Below are positions 36,268-44,695 of a stretch of DNA of 64,000 bases, one piece after another. Below the pieces are notes generated by a model, which was given only the letters and a program-made list of their open reading frames with translations, was not told where the DNA came from and made no database searches. The stretch is from Alphaproteobacteria bacterium (lineage in GTDB: Bacteria; Pseudomonadota; Alphaproteobacteria; MPNO01; UBA2964). Position numbers and translations under genes: made by a program. Position 1 is the first letter of the stretch; each line of letters opens with the position of its first letter. The stretch is taken from NCBI GenBank assembly GCA_012103315.1, contig WLWZ01000018.1:1-64000 (forward strand), in the 5' to 3' direction.

Positions 36268-37116
36268 ATGAACCGCGCAGTTATCGCGGGCGTGTGTTGC
36301 GCCCTCACTATCGCCGCAACGTCTCAATCATTCGCTCAGGTAAATCCTGTCGAAACCGCTAAAGATTTCGTCGTCGCGACTGTAAATGGCGTCTCAATAA
36401 TGGAATCGGATATAAGCGGTTTCTACAACACCTTGCCGCCGCAATATAAACAGGTTCCCTACGCCCAAATACGGAATCAGCTCGTTGAAAGAATGGTCGA
36501 GCAAACCCTTGTTGCAGATGCCGCCCGCAAGGCAGGTCTTCATGAGGACCCGGACGTCAAACAGCGTATTTTGGCCATTGAACGAAGCTTGCTCAACGAG
36601 GCCTATCTCTCACGGATCATGAAAGCGGAACTAACGGAAGCAAAAGTTCGAGACGCTTATCAGAAATCAATTGCGCTCCAGCCCAAACGCGAAGAAGTGC
36701 ATGCCCGCCATATTCTGGTCAAAACCAAAGCTGAAGCCGATGCCATCGTCACGCAGCTTAAAAAGGGCGCCGATTTCATTAAGCTTGCCAAAGAAAAATC
36801 AACTGGGCCTTCGGGTAAAAACGGTGGTGATCTTGGTTTTTTTGGTGCCGGCCAAATGGTGCCGCCGTTTTCCAAGGCTGCTTTCGCCCTGGAGAAAGGA
36901 CAAATTACTGACACACCGGTTAAAACCCAGTTCGGTTATCACGTGATTAAGGTTGTCGATCGCCGTGTCGCAGGGCAAGCGAATTACGAGCAAGCCTCCG
37001 CCAAAATTCGCGCTGGTCTCCAGGATAAAATCTTCGAAAGAATCATGACCGGGCTTCGTGCTAAAGCGAAGATTGAAATAAAAGGCGGCGGCAGTACGAT
37101 TCAGCCCATCCGCTAA
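36268..37116 (+). CDS. Exported parvulin-type peptidyl-prolyl isomerase
   Basis: A 282-residue periplasmic foldase. The signal peptide is AVIAGVCCALTIAATSQSFA, cleavage near FAQ. A SurA/PrsA-like N-terminal helical chaperone part is followed by one rotamase domain (about residues 140-235), with HARHILVKTKAEAD at its start and GGDLGFFGAGQMVPPF and TQFGYHVIKV at the end. It helps fold exported or outer-membrane proteins. I chose ATG 36268 with GGAG eight bases upstream; the frame opens at 36199, but that would mask the signal peptide. Its place among catabolic genes looks accidental, or it serves an exported protein made nearby. Confidence 0.9.
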   Translation: MNRAVIAGVCCALTIAATSQSFAQVNPVETAKDFVVATVNGVSIMESDISGFYNTLPPQYKQVPYAQIRNQLVERMVEQTLVADAARKAGLHEDPDVKQRILAIERSLLNEAYLSRIMKAELTEAKVRDAYQKSIALQPKREEVHARHILVKTKAEADAIVTQLKKGADFIKLAKEKSTGPSGKNGGDLGFFGAGQMVPPFSKAAFALEKGQITDTPVKTQFGYHVIKVVDRRVAGQANYEQASAKIRAGLQDKIFERIMTGLRAKAKIEIKGGGSTIQPIR

Positions 37117-37132
37117 ACTCACAAAAGACAGT

Positions 37133-37867
37133 ATGACAATGGAAGAACGCCCCGCCAGCTGGCGCGCACGAATTGGTACCATCATTCCGGTCAGCAACAC
37201 GACCAATGAAACCGAATTCAATCGGATGAAGCCGGATGGCGTGACCGTCCACTTCACACGCGTACCGCTTCACGGCAACCCGGCAGAAGACGATTTTCAG
37301 GATATGTTATCCCATGCCGGGGAGGCATCTGAAGGCCTTGCCGCTGCTGGCGCCGACGTCATCGCCTATGGTTGCACATCCGGTTCTATGATTTGTCCTT
37401 CCGACCGGCTCATCGGCACGATGGAGGACGCCTCTGGTAAGCCGGCCATATCAACCGCGGGTGCCATCCTCGAAGCCCTAAAAGCGCTTGGCATAAAACG
37501 GCTGTCGATGGCGACGCCCTATTCTGATGCGACCAACGAAAAAGAACGCGCCTATATTGAACGCAACGGGTTCGAGGTATCGGCGATGAAAGGTCTTGGT
37601 CTTGGCGGTACGCTTGAAAAAATTCAAAAAATGTCGCGTGTGCCACCGTCTGAGATTTTCGACCACGCCAAATCTGTGGACCGTGATGACGCCGAAGCCA
37701 TCTTGATCTGTTGCACTGATTTTGGCTCAGCCGGAATTGTAGAGGATATAGAAAACGATCTCGGAAAGCCGGTTATCACAAGTAACACTGCATCCTTTTG
37801 GCACGCCTTGCGTCGCGCTGGCGTTAACGATGCGATTGAGGGTTACGGCCAACTACTGCGCCAGTAA
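37133..37867 (+). CDS. Asp/Glu racemase-fold enzyme, maleate isomerase-like
   Basis: A 244-residue member of the maleate isomerase/arylmalonate decarboxylase group. Both catalytic cysteines of the two-cysteine mechanism are present: Cys81 in AYGCTSGS and Cys194 in LICCTDFGS. The N-terminal GTIIPVSNTTNETEF and TRVPLHG patterns are family-typical. Possible reactions are maleate to fumarate isomerisation, which ends several nicotinate- and maleamate-type routes, or a related racemisation. It follows the PPIase gene by 16 bases. A second family member, lacking both cysteines, is at 44696. Confidence 0.85.
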   Translation: MTMEERPASWRARIGTIIPVSNTTNETEFNRMKPDGVTVHFTRVPLHGNPAEDDFQDMLSHAGEASEGLAAAGADVIAYGCTSGSMICPSDRLIGTMEDASGKPAISTAGAILEALKALGIKRLSMATPYSDATNEKERAYIERNGFEVSAMKGLGLGGTLEKIQKMSRVPPSEIFDHAKSVDRDDAEAILICCTDFGSAGIVEDIENDLGKPVITSNTASFWHALRRAGVNDAIEGYGQLLRQ

Positions 37868-37885
37868 CCCTCGCTATACACCAAA

Positions 37886-38290
37886 TTACTTTTGGTCTGC
37901 TTCCCAGGCGTCGATGGCTTCCTTCGCATTTCTGAAGGCATCAACACCAGCAGGAATGCCGCAATAAACCGTTGCATGCATCAAGAGTTCACGGATTTCC
38001 TCAACCGTGCAGCCATTGCGCAAAGCGCCCCTCGTATGCGCTTTTAACTCAGCCGGTTTACCAAGTGCTGTCAGCATCGCTAAGACCAACATGGAACGGG
38101 TTTTACGATCAAGTACGCCTTCCCGGCCCCAGCCCATGCCCCAACAATATTCCGTGACAACGTCCTGAATGGCGCCGTGAAAATCGTCCTGTGACGCTTT
38201 TTCAATATTAGGGTCGACATATTCCGCGCCCAATACCTCGCGGCGGATATTTAATCCCTTTTCATAGGTATCCTTATTGGAAATCGCCAA
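37886..38290 (-). CDS. Carboxymuconolactone decarboxylase family protein (PcaC-like)
   Basis: A 134-residue protein of the 4-carboxymuconolactone decarboxylase type; length and layout match PcaC (RREVLGAEYVDPNIEKA at the start, RTRSMLVLAMLTALGK in the middle, HTRGALRNGCTVEEIRELLMH at the proposed active site with His and Glu). No CxxC redox pair is present at the AhpD position. It could decarboxylate a gamma-lactone intermediate, though no protocatechuate branch genes are in the window. The start is TTG 38290 with GGGAG seven bases upstream. It is 29 bases after the EthD-like paralogue 2 on the same strand. Confidence 0.88.
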   Translation of the reverse strand: MAISNKDTYEKGLNIRREVLGAEYVDPNIEKASQDDFHGAIQDVVTEYCWGMGWGREGVLDRKTRSMLVLAMLTALGKPAELKAHTRGALRNGCTVEEIRELLMHATVYCGIPAGVDAFRNAKEAIDAWEADQK

Positions 38291-38319
38291 TGTAACTCTC
38301 CCTTTTAAAGTGTCGGCAA

Positions 38320-38997
38320 TCAGCCGGATTTAAGAAAACGTTTGTTCCGCCGCAGATAAGTCACAACTGTCGGACTAAACCAAGGTTGCTCTGCTAATCT
38401 ATGGCGCCATTCGGTATCAGATGCTGCCGCGCGTTCGGGTGCCTCCAATGCCTCTGGTCCATCGAGATAATGGATTATCAGATGGGTGTGTGGCTCTGGA
38501 TCTTGATCAATAATGTCGAAGCGCCGAGAAAACAGCCAACCTGCATTCTGTTGCAACATGGGAGCGTGTTCGGTGTCGAACCATTCTTCAAACTCACCAC
38601 GTGCTTCCATCGGCACCGTAAACAAGGCGCAGAAGATCACCGCTGCATCGAGCGGCGCCTCAGCGCCACCATTGGGCCCCAGCGTAAACTGTTCCGTCGC
38701 GATATAGCGTGTGAAGCCAGAAACAGATTTAAGCATCTCGTAGGTCGGGTTATCAGGCGTCAGCTTGCGCTTTTTATATTCTTCATGTTCCAGAGTCTCG
38801 GGACCCTCCAGCTCGTAGACCGCCAAAAAATGGGGTCCCTCAGGAGATTGATAGCGCATTGCGCTTCGAAAACCTGGCACGCCTTGCACATGGCTCGGCG
38901 AATGATGCCCGTCATACCAGTCGTTGAACTCGTCCTCACGGCCCGTAGGCGGTGTCATCTCGGAGAACAGAACTGCATTCCCTTTCGTATCATCCAT
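38320..38997 (-). CDS. EthD/dabb-like protein with two ferredoxin-fold repeats, paralogue 2
   Basis: A 225-residue protein, the same length as the one at 35471 and clearly homologous end to end (MTPPTGREDEFNDWYDGHH against MSPDEDWEDDFNHWYDTHH; FEEWFDTEHAPML against FNKWYEEEHSQML). Each half keeps the WY/F-D/E-x-x-H pattern. Function is unknown; EthD-like proteins occur in catabolic operons. It starts at ATG 38997, 22 bases after the aminomutase-like gene, and forms a minus-strand run with it and the PcaC-like gene. Confidence 0.78.
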   Translation of the reverse strand: MDDTKGNAVLFSEMTPPTGREDEFNDWYDGHHSPSHVQGVPGFRSAMRYQSPEGPHFLAVYELEGPETLEHEEYKKRKLTPDNPTYEMLKSVSGFTRYIATEQFTLGPNGGAEAPLDAAVIFCALFTVPMEARGEFEEWFDTEHAPMLQQNAGWLFSRRFDIIDQDPEPHTHLIIHYLDGPEALEAPERAAASDTEWRHRLAEQPWFSPTVVTYLRRNKRFLKSG

Positions 38998-39019
38998 CTT
39001 AGCTGCCCTTAATAATCGT

Positions 39020-40345
39020 TTACTTCATCGCACTACAGGCAGCATCGAGCGCCTTCACGGTATCTTCGAAATCCTGATCGGAATGAACCGATGACACAAA
39101 GCGCCTTACCGACGGCAACACATAGAGACCATTACGCATCTGATGAAGGTCTAGCTCTCGTGTCGATGCCATATCCGCTTGAATAAAATCTCCAAAGTCT
39201 TCAGGCTCTTTATCCATAAAGACGATCTGCCATAGCGAACCACGCCCAATCGCCAGCGCTGGCAATTTATGCGCATCAAGCACTTCCTGACACCGACTTT
39301 GGATATCTGCCGCGCGGCTATGCAAGCGGTCATAGAAGCCTGGTGTTCTTAACTCTTCGAGCGTCGCCAAGCCCGCCGCGCAGCCAATCGGATTGCCGTG
39401 CAGCGTGCCATTGATATAGGCGTAGTCTGACTTGCCGCGATTTACTGGATTGCACTGCTCCATAATCTCAGCCGGACCACCAACACAGCCAACGGGACCA
39501 CCACCACCAACAATCTTGCCGTAACTCGCAAGATCAGGGGTAACACCGAAATAAGCTTGTGCGCCGCCGTAGCCTAGGCGGAAACCAGTTACTACCTCAT
39601 CAAATATAAGCAGGACACCGTTCTCATTACAGATATCGCGCAGACCTTCGAGATAGCCGTCTTTAGGAAATATGATTCGCTGAGCGGGCTCGATGATCAC
39701 TGCGGCTAAATCGTCCTTATTGGCCATAACAATCTGCCGAACCGCATCTAGATCATTGTATGGACTGATCAAAACATTCTCGGACATGTTAGCCGGCATC
39801 CCCGCCGTATCGGGTTGCCCAACCGGGAAGTTCGATGCCGCGCGCGGCGACACCGAGAAATTTGAGTAGTCGTGATTACCGTGATAGCCGCCTTCACATT
39901 TGAGGATCTTGCTGCGACCGGTATAGGCCCGCGCAATCCGCATCGCGTAAAGCGTCGCTTCAGAGCCTGTCGTCGTATAAGCAATCTTGTCGGCACAAGG
40001 GATAGCCTCAACCAGTTGTTCCGCCAGCTGAACCGCCCGTTCGTTCAATGTCCCAAAGAAATGCAAGCCATCTGGTGCCGCTTTCCTAACCGCCTCGACA
40101 ACTGAAGGGAACGCATGACCGAGAATGAGCGCTCCGGCACCACCGACATAATCGATAAGCCATTTGCCACGCACATCCTGAAGACGTCCGGCGGCACCCT
40201 TATGGATGACAAAGCGCACATCTTCCGGCAGCGAATATCCACCGAGCCCACCACCCGGCAAAACGGCTTCCGCTATTTCGTAATATTCTTCATGGCTCAT
40301 CGCGCCTGGCGCGCTCTGATCTATTACCGCTTCGGCAGGTGTCAT
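39020..40345 (-). CDS. Class III aminotransferase, glutamate-1-semialdehyde 2,1-aminomutase-like
   Basis: A 441-residue PLP enzyme. The phosphate-binding GSEA loop (TTTGSEATLYAMRIAR), Asp249 (IFDEVVTGFR) that holds the pyridine nitrogen, and the Schiff-base Lys277 in SYGKIVGGGGPVG are in place. The last motif is close to the GSAM form LGKVIGGG-PVG. True HemL feeds tetrapyrrole synthesis; here the gene sits in a catabolic run with EthD- and PcaC-like genes, so a related mutase or transaminase acting on a catabolic amine is at least as likely. It starts at ATG 40345. No other hem gene is near. Confidence 0.85.
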   Translation of the reverse strand: MTPAEAVIDQSAPGAMSHEEYYEIAEAVLPGGGLGGYSLPEDVRFVIHKGAAGRLQDVRGKWLIDYVGGAGALILGHAFPSVVEAVRKAAPDGLHFFGTLNERAVQLAEQLVEAIPCADKIAYTTTGSEATLYAMRIARAYTGRSKILKCEGGYHGNHDYSNFSVSPRAASNFPVGQPDTAGMPANMSENVLISPYNDLDAVRQIVMANKDDLAAVIIEPAQRIIFPKDGYLEGLRDICNENGVLLIFDEVVTGFRLGYGGAQAYFGVTPDLASYGKIVGGGGPVGCVGGPAEIMEQCNPVNRGKSDYAYINGTLHGNPIGCAAGLATLEELRTPGFYDRLHSRAADIQSRCQEVLDAHKLPALAIGRGSLWQIVFMDKEPEDFGDFIQADMASTRELDLHQMRNGLYVLPSVRRFVSSVHSDQDFEDTVKALDAACSAMK

Positions 40346-40518
40346 CTCTCAGTCCTTTTCCATTCACCCGATTTAGGCTTACTGAAAACCTAAAGGGCTG
40401 TTTCCCGGAGTACAAGCTGTTGCATAGGATTTCGAAGCAATTACCGGGTTTTACCCAACCAGCTTTTATCGGCTACACTCGTAAACAACACAAAATCAGC
40501 TTCAGGGAGCTAAATTGC

Positions 40519-41955
40519 ATGAGCGGTCACGCTATTGGCACAACGGGTGCCGACATTCGCGCCAAGTTAAATCATCCGGTTGTTGATTCTGATGGCCACA
40601 TTATCGAGTGCACCTTCGCTATTCTTGATTTCGTCAAACAGGTCGGCGGTTCTGACATTGCCAATCGCTATGAGGAATATCTGAAGGGCAGCTCTAGTGC
40701 CCCTGGTCGACGCGCCGTTTGGATCGGCAACTCGGGACCCGCTAGCATTGATCGTGCTACAGCCATGCTGCCAAAGCTTTACATGGAACGGCTGGACGAA
40801 GCCGGCATCGATTTTGGTATCTGTTACGGCACACAGGCTTTAGGCGTTCTGCGCATCGGCGACGACGAACTGCGCCCCGTCGTCTATCGCGCTATGAACA
40901 CCATGTACGCGGATATGTTCAAGGGATTGGACTACCGACTGACGCCTACAGCGCTAATCCCAATGCACAAACCTGAAGAAGCTATTGCCGAAATGGAGTT
41001 CATCAAGAATGAGCTTGGTCTAAAGGCAATCGTCATGAACACGCAAATCCAGCGACCTCACCCAGAAGTCGTGAAACACGCCCCGGAACTTGCTCAATAT
41101 TCCATGGCGCCAACTTCTCCTGCTATCGACCAAGGCGACACGTACGACCCGGTCTGGGCGAAATGTGTCGAGCTTGGTCTCGCACCAAACTGCCACAACT
41201 CGTCACGTGGGCGCGGTACGCTCAACGGATCAACGTCGAACTACGTCTATAATTCACTGGGAAGTTTCGCCAAGGGCAGTGAATATTTCTGCCGCTCGAT
41301 CCTGTTGGGCGGCGTTGCCACCCGTTTTCCAACCCTAAAGTTTGCCTTCCTCGAAGGCGGCGCTGCCTGGGCTGCTGCGCTCTATAATACGGTGTTTGAG
41401 TATTGGGAAAAGCGGAACGTTAGGGCACTGGCCGAGAATCTCGACCCAGCGAAACTTGATGTCGACCTTCTTGCTGAAAAATTCGAAGAATACGGAAACG
41501 AATATCTAACCCCAGAGCGTATTCGCGCAGATCCGGATCACCCGGCCTCAAGTCGGCTTCCTGTCCCTCCTGAAGACGTTGATGATTTTACGCCAGCGGG
41601 GATCACCAAACCCGGTCAGATCCGCGATATATTTGCCAATAATTTCTATTTTGGCTGCGAAGCAGATGACAGCATGAACGGCCTCGCCTTCGACACCAAA
41701 TACAATCATTACGGCATCAAGCTCAAAGCCATCCTCGGTTCAGATATTGGCCACTGGGATGTACCGGACCTGACACAGGTTATGGTCGAAGCTTATGAGA
41801 TGGTCGACGAAGGGTTTATGACCGACGATGATTTCCGCGATTTCTCATTCGGTAATATCGTCGACATGCATTGCAGTATGAATCCCGACTTCTTCAGGGG
41901 CACAGCGGTCGAAGATACCGCAGCGGCCTATATGAAAGAAAAGGCGAAGGCCTAA
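40519..41955 (+). CDS. COG2159 amidohydrolase (metal-dependent hydrolase/decarboxylase)
   Basis: A 478-residue TIM-barrel protein of the amidohydrolase_2 group, which includes non-oxidative aromatic decarboxylases and hydrolases. The first metal motif is DSDGHI rather than HxH, as often seen in this subgroup. The later ligands are likely the His in APNCHNSS and the Asp in GSDIGHWDVPD, with FLEGGAAW before it. I chose ATG 40519 with GGGAG nine bases upstream; the frame is open to 40339, but that would overlap the divergent gene. It is alone on its strand between convergent or divergent catabolic genes. Confidence 0.85.
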   Translation: MSGHAIGTTGADIRAKLNHPVVDSDGHIIECTFAILDFVKQVGGSDIANRYEEYLKGSSSAPGRRAVWIGNSGPASIDRATAMLPKLYMERLDEAGIDFGICYGTQALGVLRIGDDELRPVVYRAMNTMYADMFKGLDYRLTPTALIPMHKPEEAIAEMEFIKNELGLKAIVMNTQIQRPHPEVVKHAPELAQYSMAPTSPAIDQGDTYDPVWAKCVELGLAPNCHNSSRGRGTLNGSTSNYVYNSLGSFAKGSEYFCRSILLGGVATRFPTLKFAFLEGGAAWAAALYNTVFEYWEKRNVRALAENLDPAKLDVDLLAEKFEEYGNEYLTPERIRADPDHPASSRLPVPPEDVDDFTPAGITKPGQIRDIFANNFYFGCEADDSMNGLAFDTKYNHYGIKLKAILGSDIGHWDVPDLTQVMVEAYEMVDEGFMTDDDFRDFSFGNIVDMHCSMNPDFFRGTAVEDTAAAYMKEKAKA

Positions 41956-41989
41956 GACCACCGCCCATTTCTACAATCAGGGTTATTGA

Positions 41990-43072
41990 TTAGAAATTAA
42001 TGACCGGCTTCACGACCTCGAAGTTGGCCATGGCGCTCATCGCTTCATTGACCTCTTCGAGTTTGTAGCTGCGGCTGATCATATCATCAAACGGGAACCG
42101 GTCGCGGCGTGATGCCAGGAACTCAACGGCCTGCAACCAATGACGTGGTTCACCAGAACGGACCGTTAGATAGGTCATTTCCTGCGGCATGGCTTCAACT
42201 GCAATCGTACCTTTGCCGCCTGCCCCGATATCAAGATACCGCCCGCCGTCGCGGAGCATCGTCAGGCCTTCGGGCACAGCAGCGTTAGTCGCCACCTGAA
42301 TGACGATATCAGCGCCCCTGCCGTCGGTGTGATCCTTAACCCATTCCTTGCGATCTTGTGCATCAGTAACATCTTCAATGTTCAGCACATCATCGGCGCC
42401 CATTTTCTTGGATACTTCCAAGCGATGTGCCGGCGCACCAAGCACCAAGACTTTCTTTGCCCCATGATCTTTGGCAACTGCCGTTGCAAAATTACCGAGC
42501 GGCCCACTGCCCTGAATGACCACAGTTTCGTGATCCTTGATCGCCCCCAGCATGTCATAACCATGCATGACAGTCCGATAAGCGCATGCTGCAGCCGCCG
42601 CTGAGCCAGAGGAAACCTCGTCCGGTACTTTGATGATCAGACATTCCGGCGGCACATACATAAATTCAGAAACGCTACCGAGGAGATACGGGAATTCATC
42701 ACAACGGTTGTGACCCCAGCTGGCACGACCTCGGCAAATACACGGCTGCACCGCAACGCTGCAATAGTAACAAGAGCCGCAGGCTACGTAGGACCAGATT
42801 ACCCGGTCGCCGCGCTTGAGCTTATTCCCGAGGATATCTGTACGCTCACCATTGAAATCTTCAATTACGCCACAGGGCTCATGACCGGTAATGATAGGCA
42901 AGCTGTCTTTGCTGCCAAGAGGCCCATGCCATCGATGTACGTCCGTGCCGCATAATGTCGACGCCGTAATTTTGACCAATAACGCACCAGGTTCCAAATC
43001 AGGGATCGGTACCTTCTGGATTTCCAGCGGTTTGTTATGTTCAGTTATGACGGCAGCACGACATTCATGCAT
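41990..43072 (-). CDS. Zinc-dependent alcohol dehydrogenase (MDR family)
   Basis: A 360-residue medium-chain dehydrogenase. Catalytic zinc ligands are in TLCGTDVHRW and GHEPCGVIED. A cysteine-rich lobe follows (CGSCYYCSVAVQPCICR), giving a structural zinc site with slightly unusual spacing. The Rossmann motif is QGSGPLGNFA. It oxidises an alcohol or diol with NAD(P); the substrate is unknown. It differs clearly from the MDR enzyme at 32345. It starts at ATG 43072, 62 bases after the enoyl-CoA hydratase gene, and may be co-transcribed with it. Confidence 0.9.
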   Translation of the reverse strand: MHECRAAVITEHNKPLEIQKVPIPDLEPGALLVKITASTLCGTDVHRWHGPLGSKDSLPIITGHEPCGVIEDFNGERTDILGNKLKRGDRVIWSYVACGSCYYCSVAVQPCICRGRASWGHNRCDEFPYLLGSVSEFMYVPPECLIIKVPDEVSSGSAAAAACAYRTVMHGYDMLGAIKDHETVVIQGSGPLGNFATAVAKDHGAKKVLVLGAPAHRLEVSKKMGADDVLNIEDVTDAQDRKEWVKDHTDGRGADIVIQVATNAAVPEGLTMLRDGGRYLDIGAGGKGTIAVEAMPQEMTYLTVRSGEPRHWLQAVEFLASRRDRFPFDDMISRSYKLEEVNEAMSAMANFEVVKPVINF

Positions 43073-43134
43073 CGATTAATCTCCCTGTTTAGTCAGTGCC
43101 ATAATTAAACACTGGCAGCTGATTTGGCTCCAGA

Positions 43135-44025
43135 CTATTTCTGGTTTTTCTTTGCGGCAATCGCTGCGGCCGACCGGGGCCCCATCGGTTCCGGCTGGAA
43201 GGGTCCGTCCCGTTGCTGCAGATAGGCCCGAACGCCCTCCTCTTGCATTGTCTTATAGAGATCTTCACGGTGTTCGTTGTGCGACGAATGCGCCAAGGCA
43301 CCAAGCGAACCCTCCAATAATAACGAAGCATTCACACCAGAGGCCTGCAGCCCTTGCATGGCAATGGCCTTGTTGAGACGTACTGCCGGTTCGGGTACGA
43401 GCGCGATCCGTGCCGCTAACTCACGGGCACGGTCCATGAGCTCATCATGCGGCACGACCTCATTGACCATGCCAATACGGTAGGCTTCTTCGGCATCGAA
43501 ATGATCACCGGTCAGCCCCCAACGATTGGCTGATTTCCAGCCGCACAGGGCCGTCATCAAATAAGATGTATTCGAGATATGGCGGACCTCGGGTTGCGCA
43601 AATACGGCTTTGTCGGAAGCAATCGTCAGATCGGCCGCCAGCTGATACCAGAAACCACCACCCATCGCCCAACCGTTTACAGCCGCGATGATTGGCTTGC
43701 CAAGCTTCCACATATGAATCCATTTATCGGAAATTTTGCTGTCGTTGCGTTGCCAGCCTTCGATAAAATCGGCAATGGAGCGACCGGTCGGGTCGCCCTT
43801 TTTCTTGCCATCTTTCTTCGGGCTTTGGTCGTACCCCGCACAGAAAGCGGCACCCTCGCCAGTCAAAATGATTACCCTTGCCTCAGGGTCAGCATCCGCC
43901 TGATCAAATGCCGCATGAATCTCGTCTTCCAAATTTTCTGACAGCGCGTTCATTACATTCGGACGGTTCATCGTGACTGTCACGATGCCATCCTCAAGCT
44001 CGTAATTAATATCCTGATAGCCCAT
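43135..44025 (-). CDS. Enoyl-CoA hydratase/isomerase (crotonase) family
   Basis: Crotonase-fold protein, 296 residues. The oxyanion-hole motifs are AAFCAGYDQS and VNGWAMGGGFWYQLAAD, and a catalytic Glu candidate lies in FAQPEVRHI. A 30-residue insertion (KKDGKKKGDPTGRSIADF) follows the first motif, and the C-terminal tail is Lys/Ala-rich. It acts on CoA thioesters (hydration, isomerisation or ring opening), matching the presence of the CoA ligase at 49611. It starts at ATG 44025, divergent from the small gene at 44139. Confidence 0.9.
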   Translation of the reverse strand: MGYQDINYELEDGIVTVTMNRPNVMNALSENLEDEIHAAFDQADADPEARVIILTGEGAAFCAGYDQSPKKDGKKKGDPTGRSIADFIEGWQRNDSKISDKWIHMWKLGKPIIAAVNGWAMGGGFWYQLAADLTIASDKAVFAQPEVRHISNTSYLMTALCGWKSANRWGLTGDHFDAEEAYRIGMVNEVVPHDELMDRARELAARIALVPEPAVRLNKAIAMQGLQASGVNASLLLEGSLGALAHSSHNEHREDLYKTMQEEGVRAYLQQRDGPFQPEPMGPRSAAAIAAKKNQK

Positions 44026-44138
44026 TTATGCCTCCCAATTTCTAACCCAGCTATTTGTTTTCGGTCGTTTGTTTATTGGCCCTTTGTGGCGCAAACTAAG
44101 CGTAAGCCTACCGCCATACAAAAACTAGGGAGACCACC

Positions 44139-44681
44139 ATGACACGTATCGCCATTTTATCGCGTGAAGAGATGAATGAGGAACAGGGAGCCGTCTACGA
44201 CGATGCAAAAGCCGCTGGGAGACCTCTTGGCGGACCATTTTTTGCTTATATCCGTATTCCTGAACTAATGCGCACAACCCAGGAAGTCGGCGCCAGCCTC
44301 GCTGAGGTCTCGTTGACAAAGCGAGAACAGCAGGTCGCCATCCTGACCATTGCCCGTTTCTGGGACGCTCAATATCCATGGGCGGTACAAGTTCGGGCGT
44401 CCCTGAAGATCGGCCTTGACCAAGAAATTATCGACGCGATTAACGCTCAAACAGAACCGCCGATTACAGACAATCGTGAAATGCTCGCGCATAAATGTGC
44501 AACCGAAATGCTAGCGAACAAAGGGATCACCGATGCGACCTATGCCGAAGCCGAGGCTGCTTTTTCAGAGGTAGAGCTGGTCGCCCTGGTGGCAAAAATT
44601 GGATCTTTTGCGATGACCTGTTGTACGGCAAATGCATTTGATGTCACACCGCCCGACGACGCCCCTTCCCGGCTTCTGTAA
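44139..44681 (+). CDS. Carboxymuconolactone decarboxylase-fold protein
   Basis: A 180-residue all-helical protein of the CMD/AhpD superfamily. The core helix TKREQQVAILTIARFWDAQYPWAVQ aligns with the family motif, in which the usual form is YEW-x-x-H; here the histidine position reads Gln and no CxxC pair is present. It is therefore unlikely to be a peroxidase-type AhpD, and could be a decarboxylase-like or binding protein. A vicinal CC lies near residue 165. It is a single gene on its strand, divergent from the crotonase gene and convergent with the racemase-fold gene at 44696. Confidence 0.8.
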   Translation: MTRIAILSREEMNEEQGAVYDDAKAAGRPLGGPFFAYIRIPELMRTTQEVGASLAEVSLTKREQQVAILTIARFWDAQYPWAVQVRASLKIGLDQEIIDAINAQTEPPITDNREMLAHKCATEMLANKGITDATYAEAEAAFSEVELVALVAKIGSFAMTCCTANAFDVTPPDDAPSRLL

Positions 44682-44695
44682 GGAAACGGGCTGCC

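Noticed and set aside
40339-40518. 60-residue N-terminal extension of the COG2159 amidohydrolase
   Set aside because: It overlaps the divergent gene's start and promoter; ATG 40519 has a good ribosome site and starts just before the conserved metal motif.
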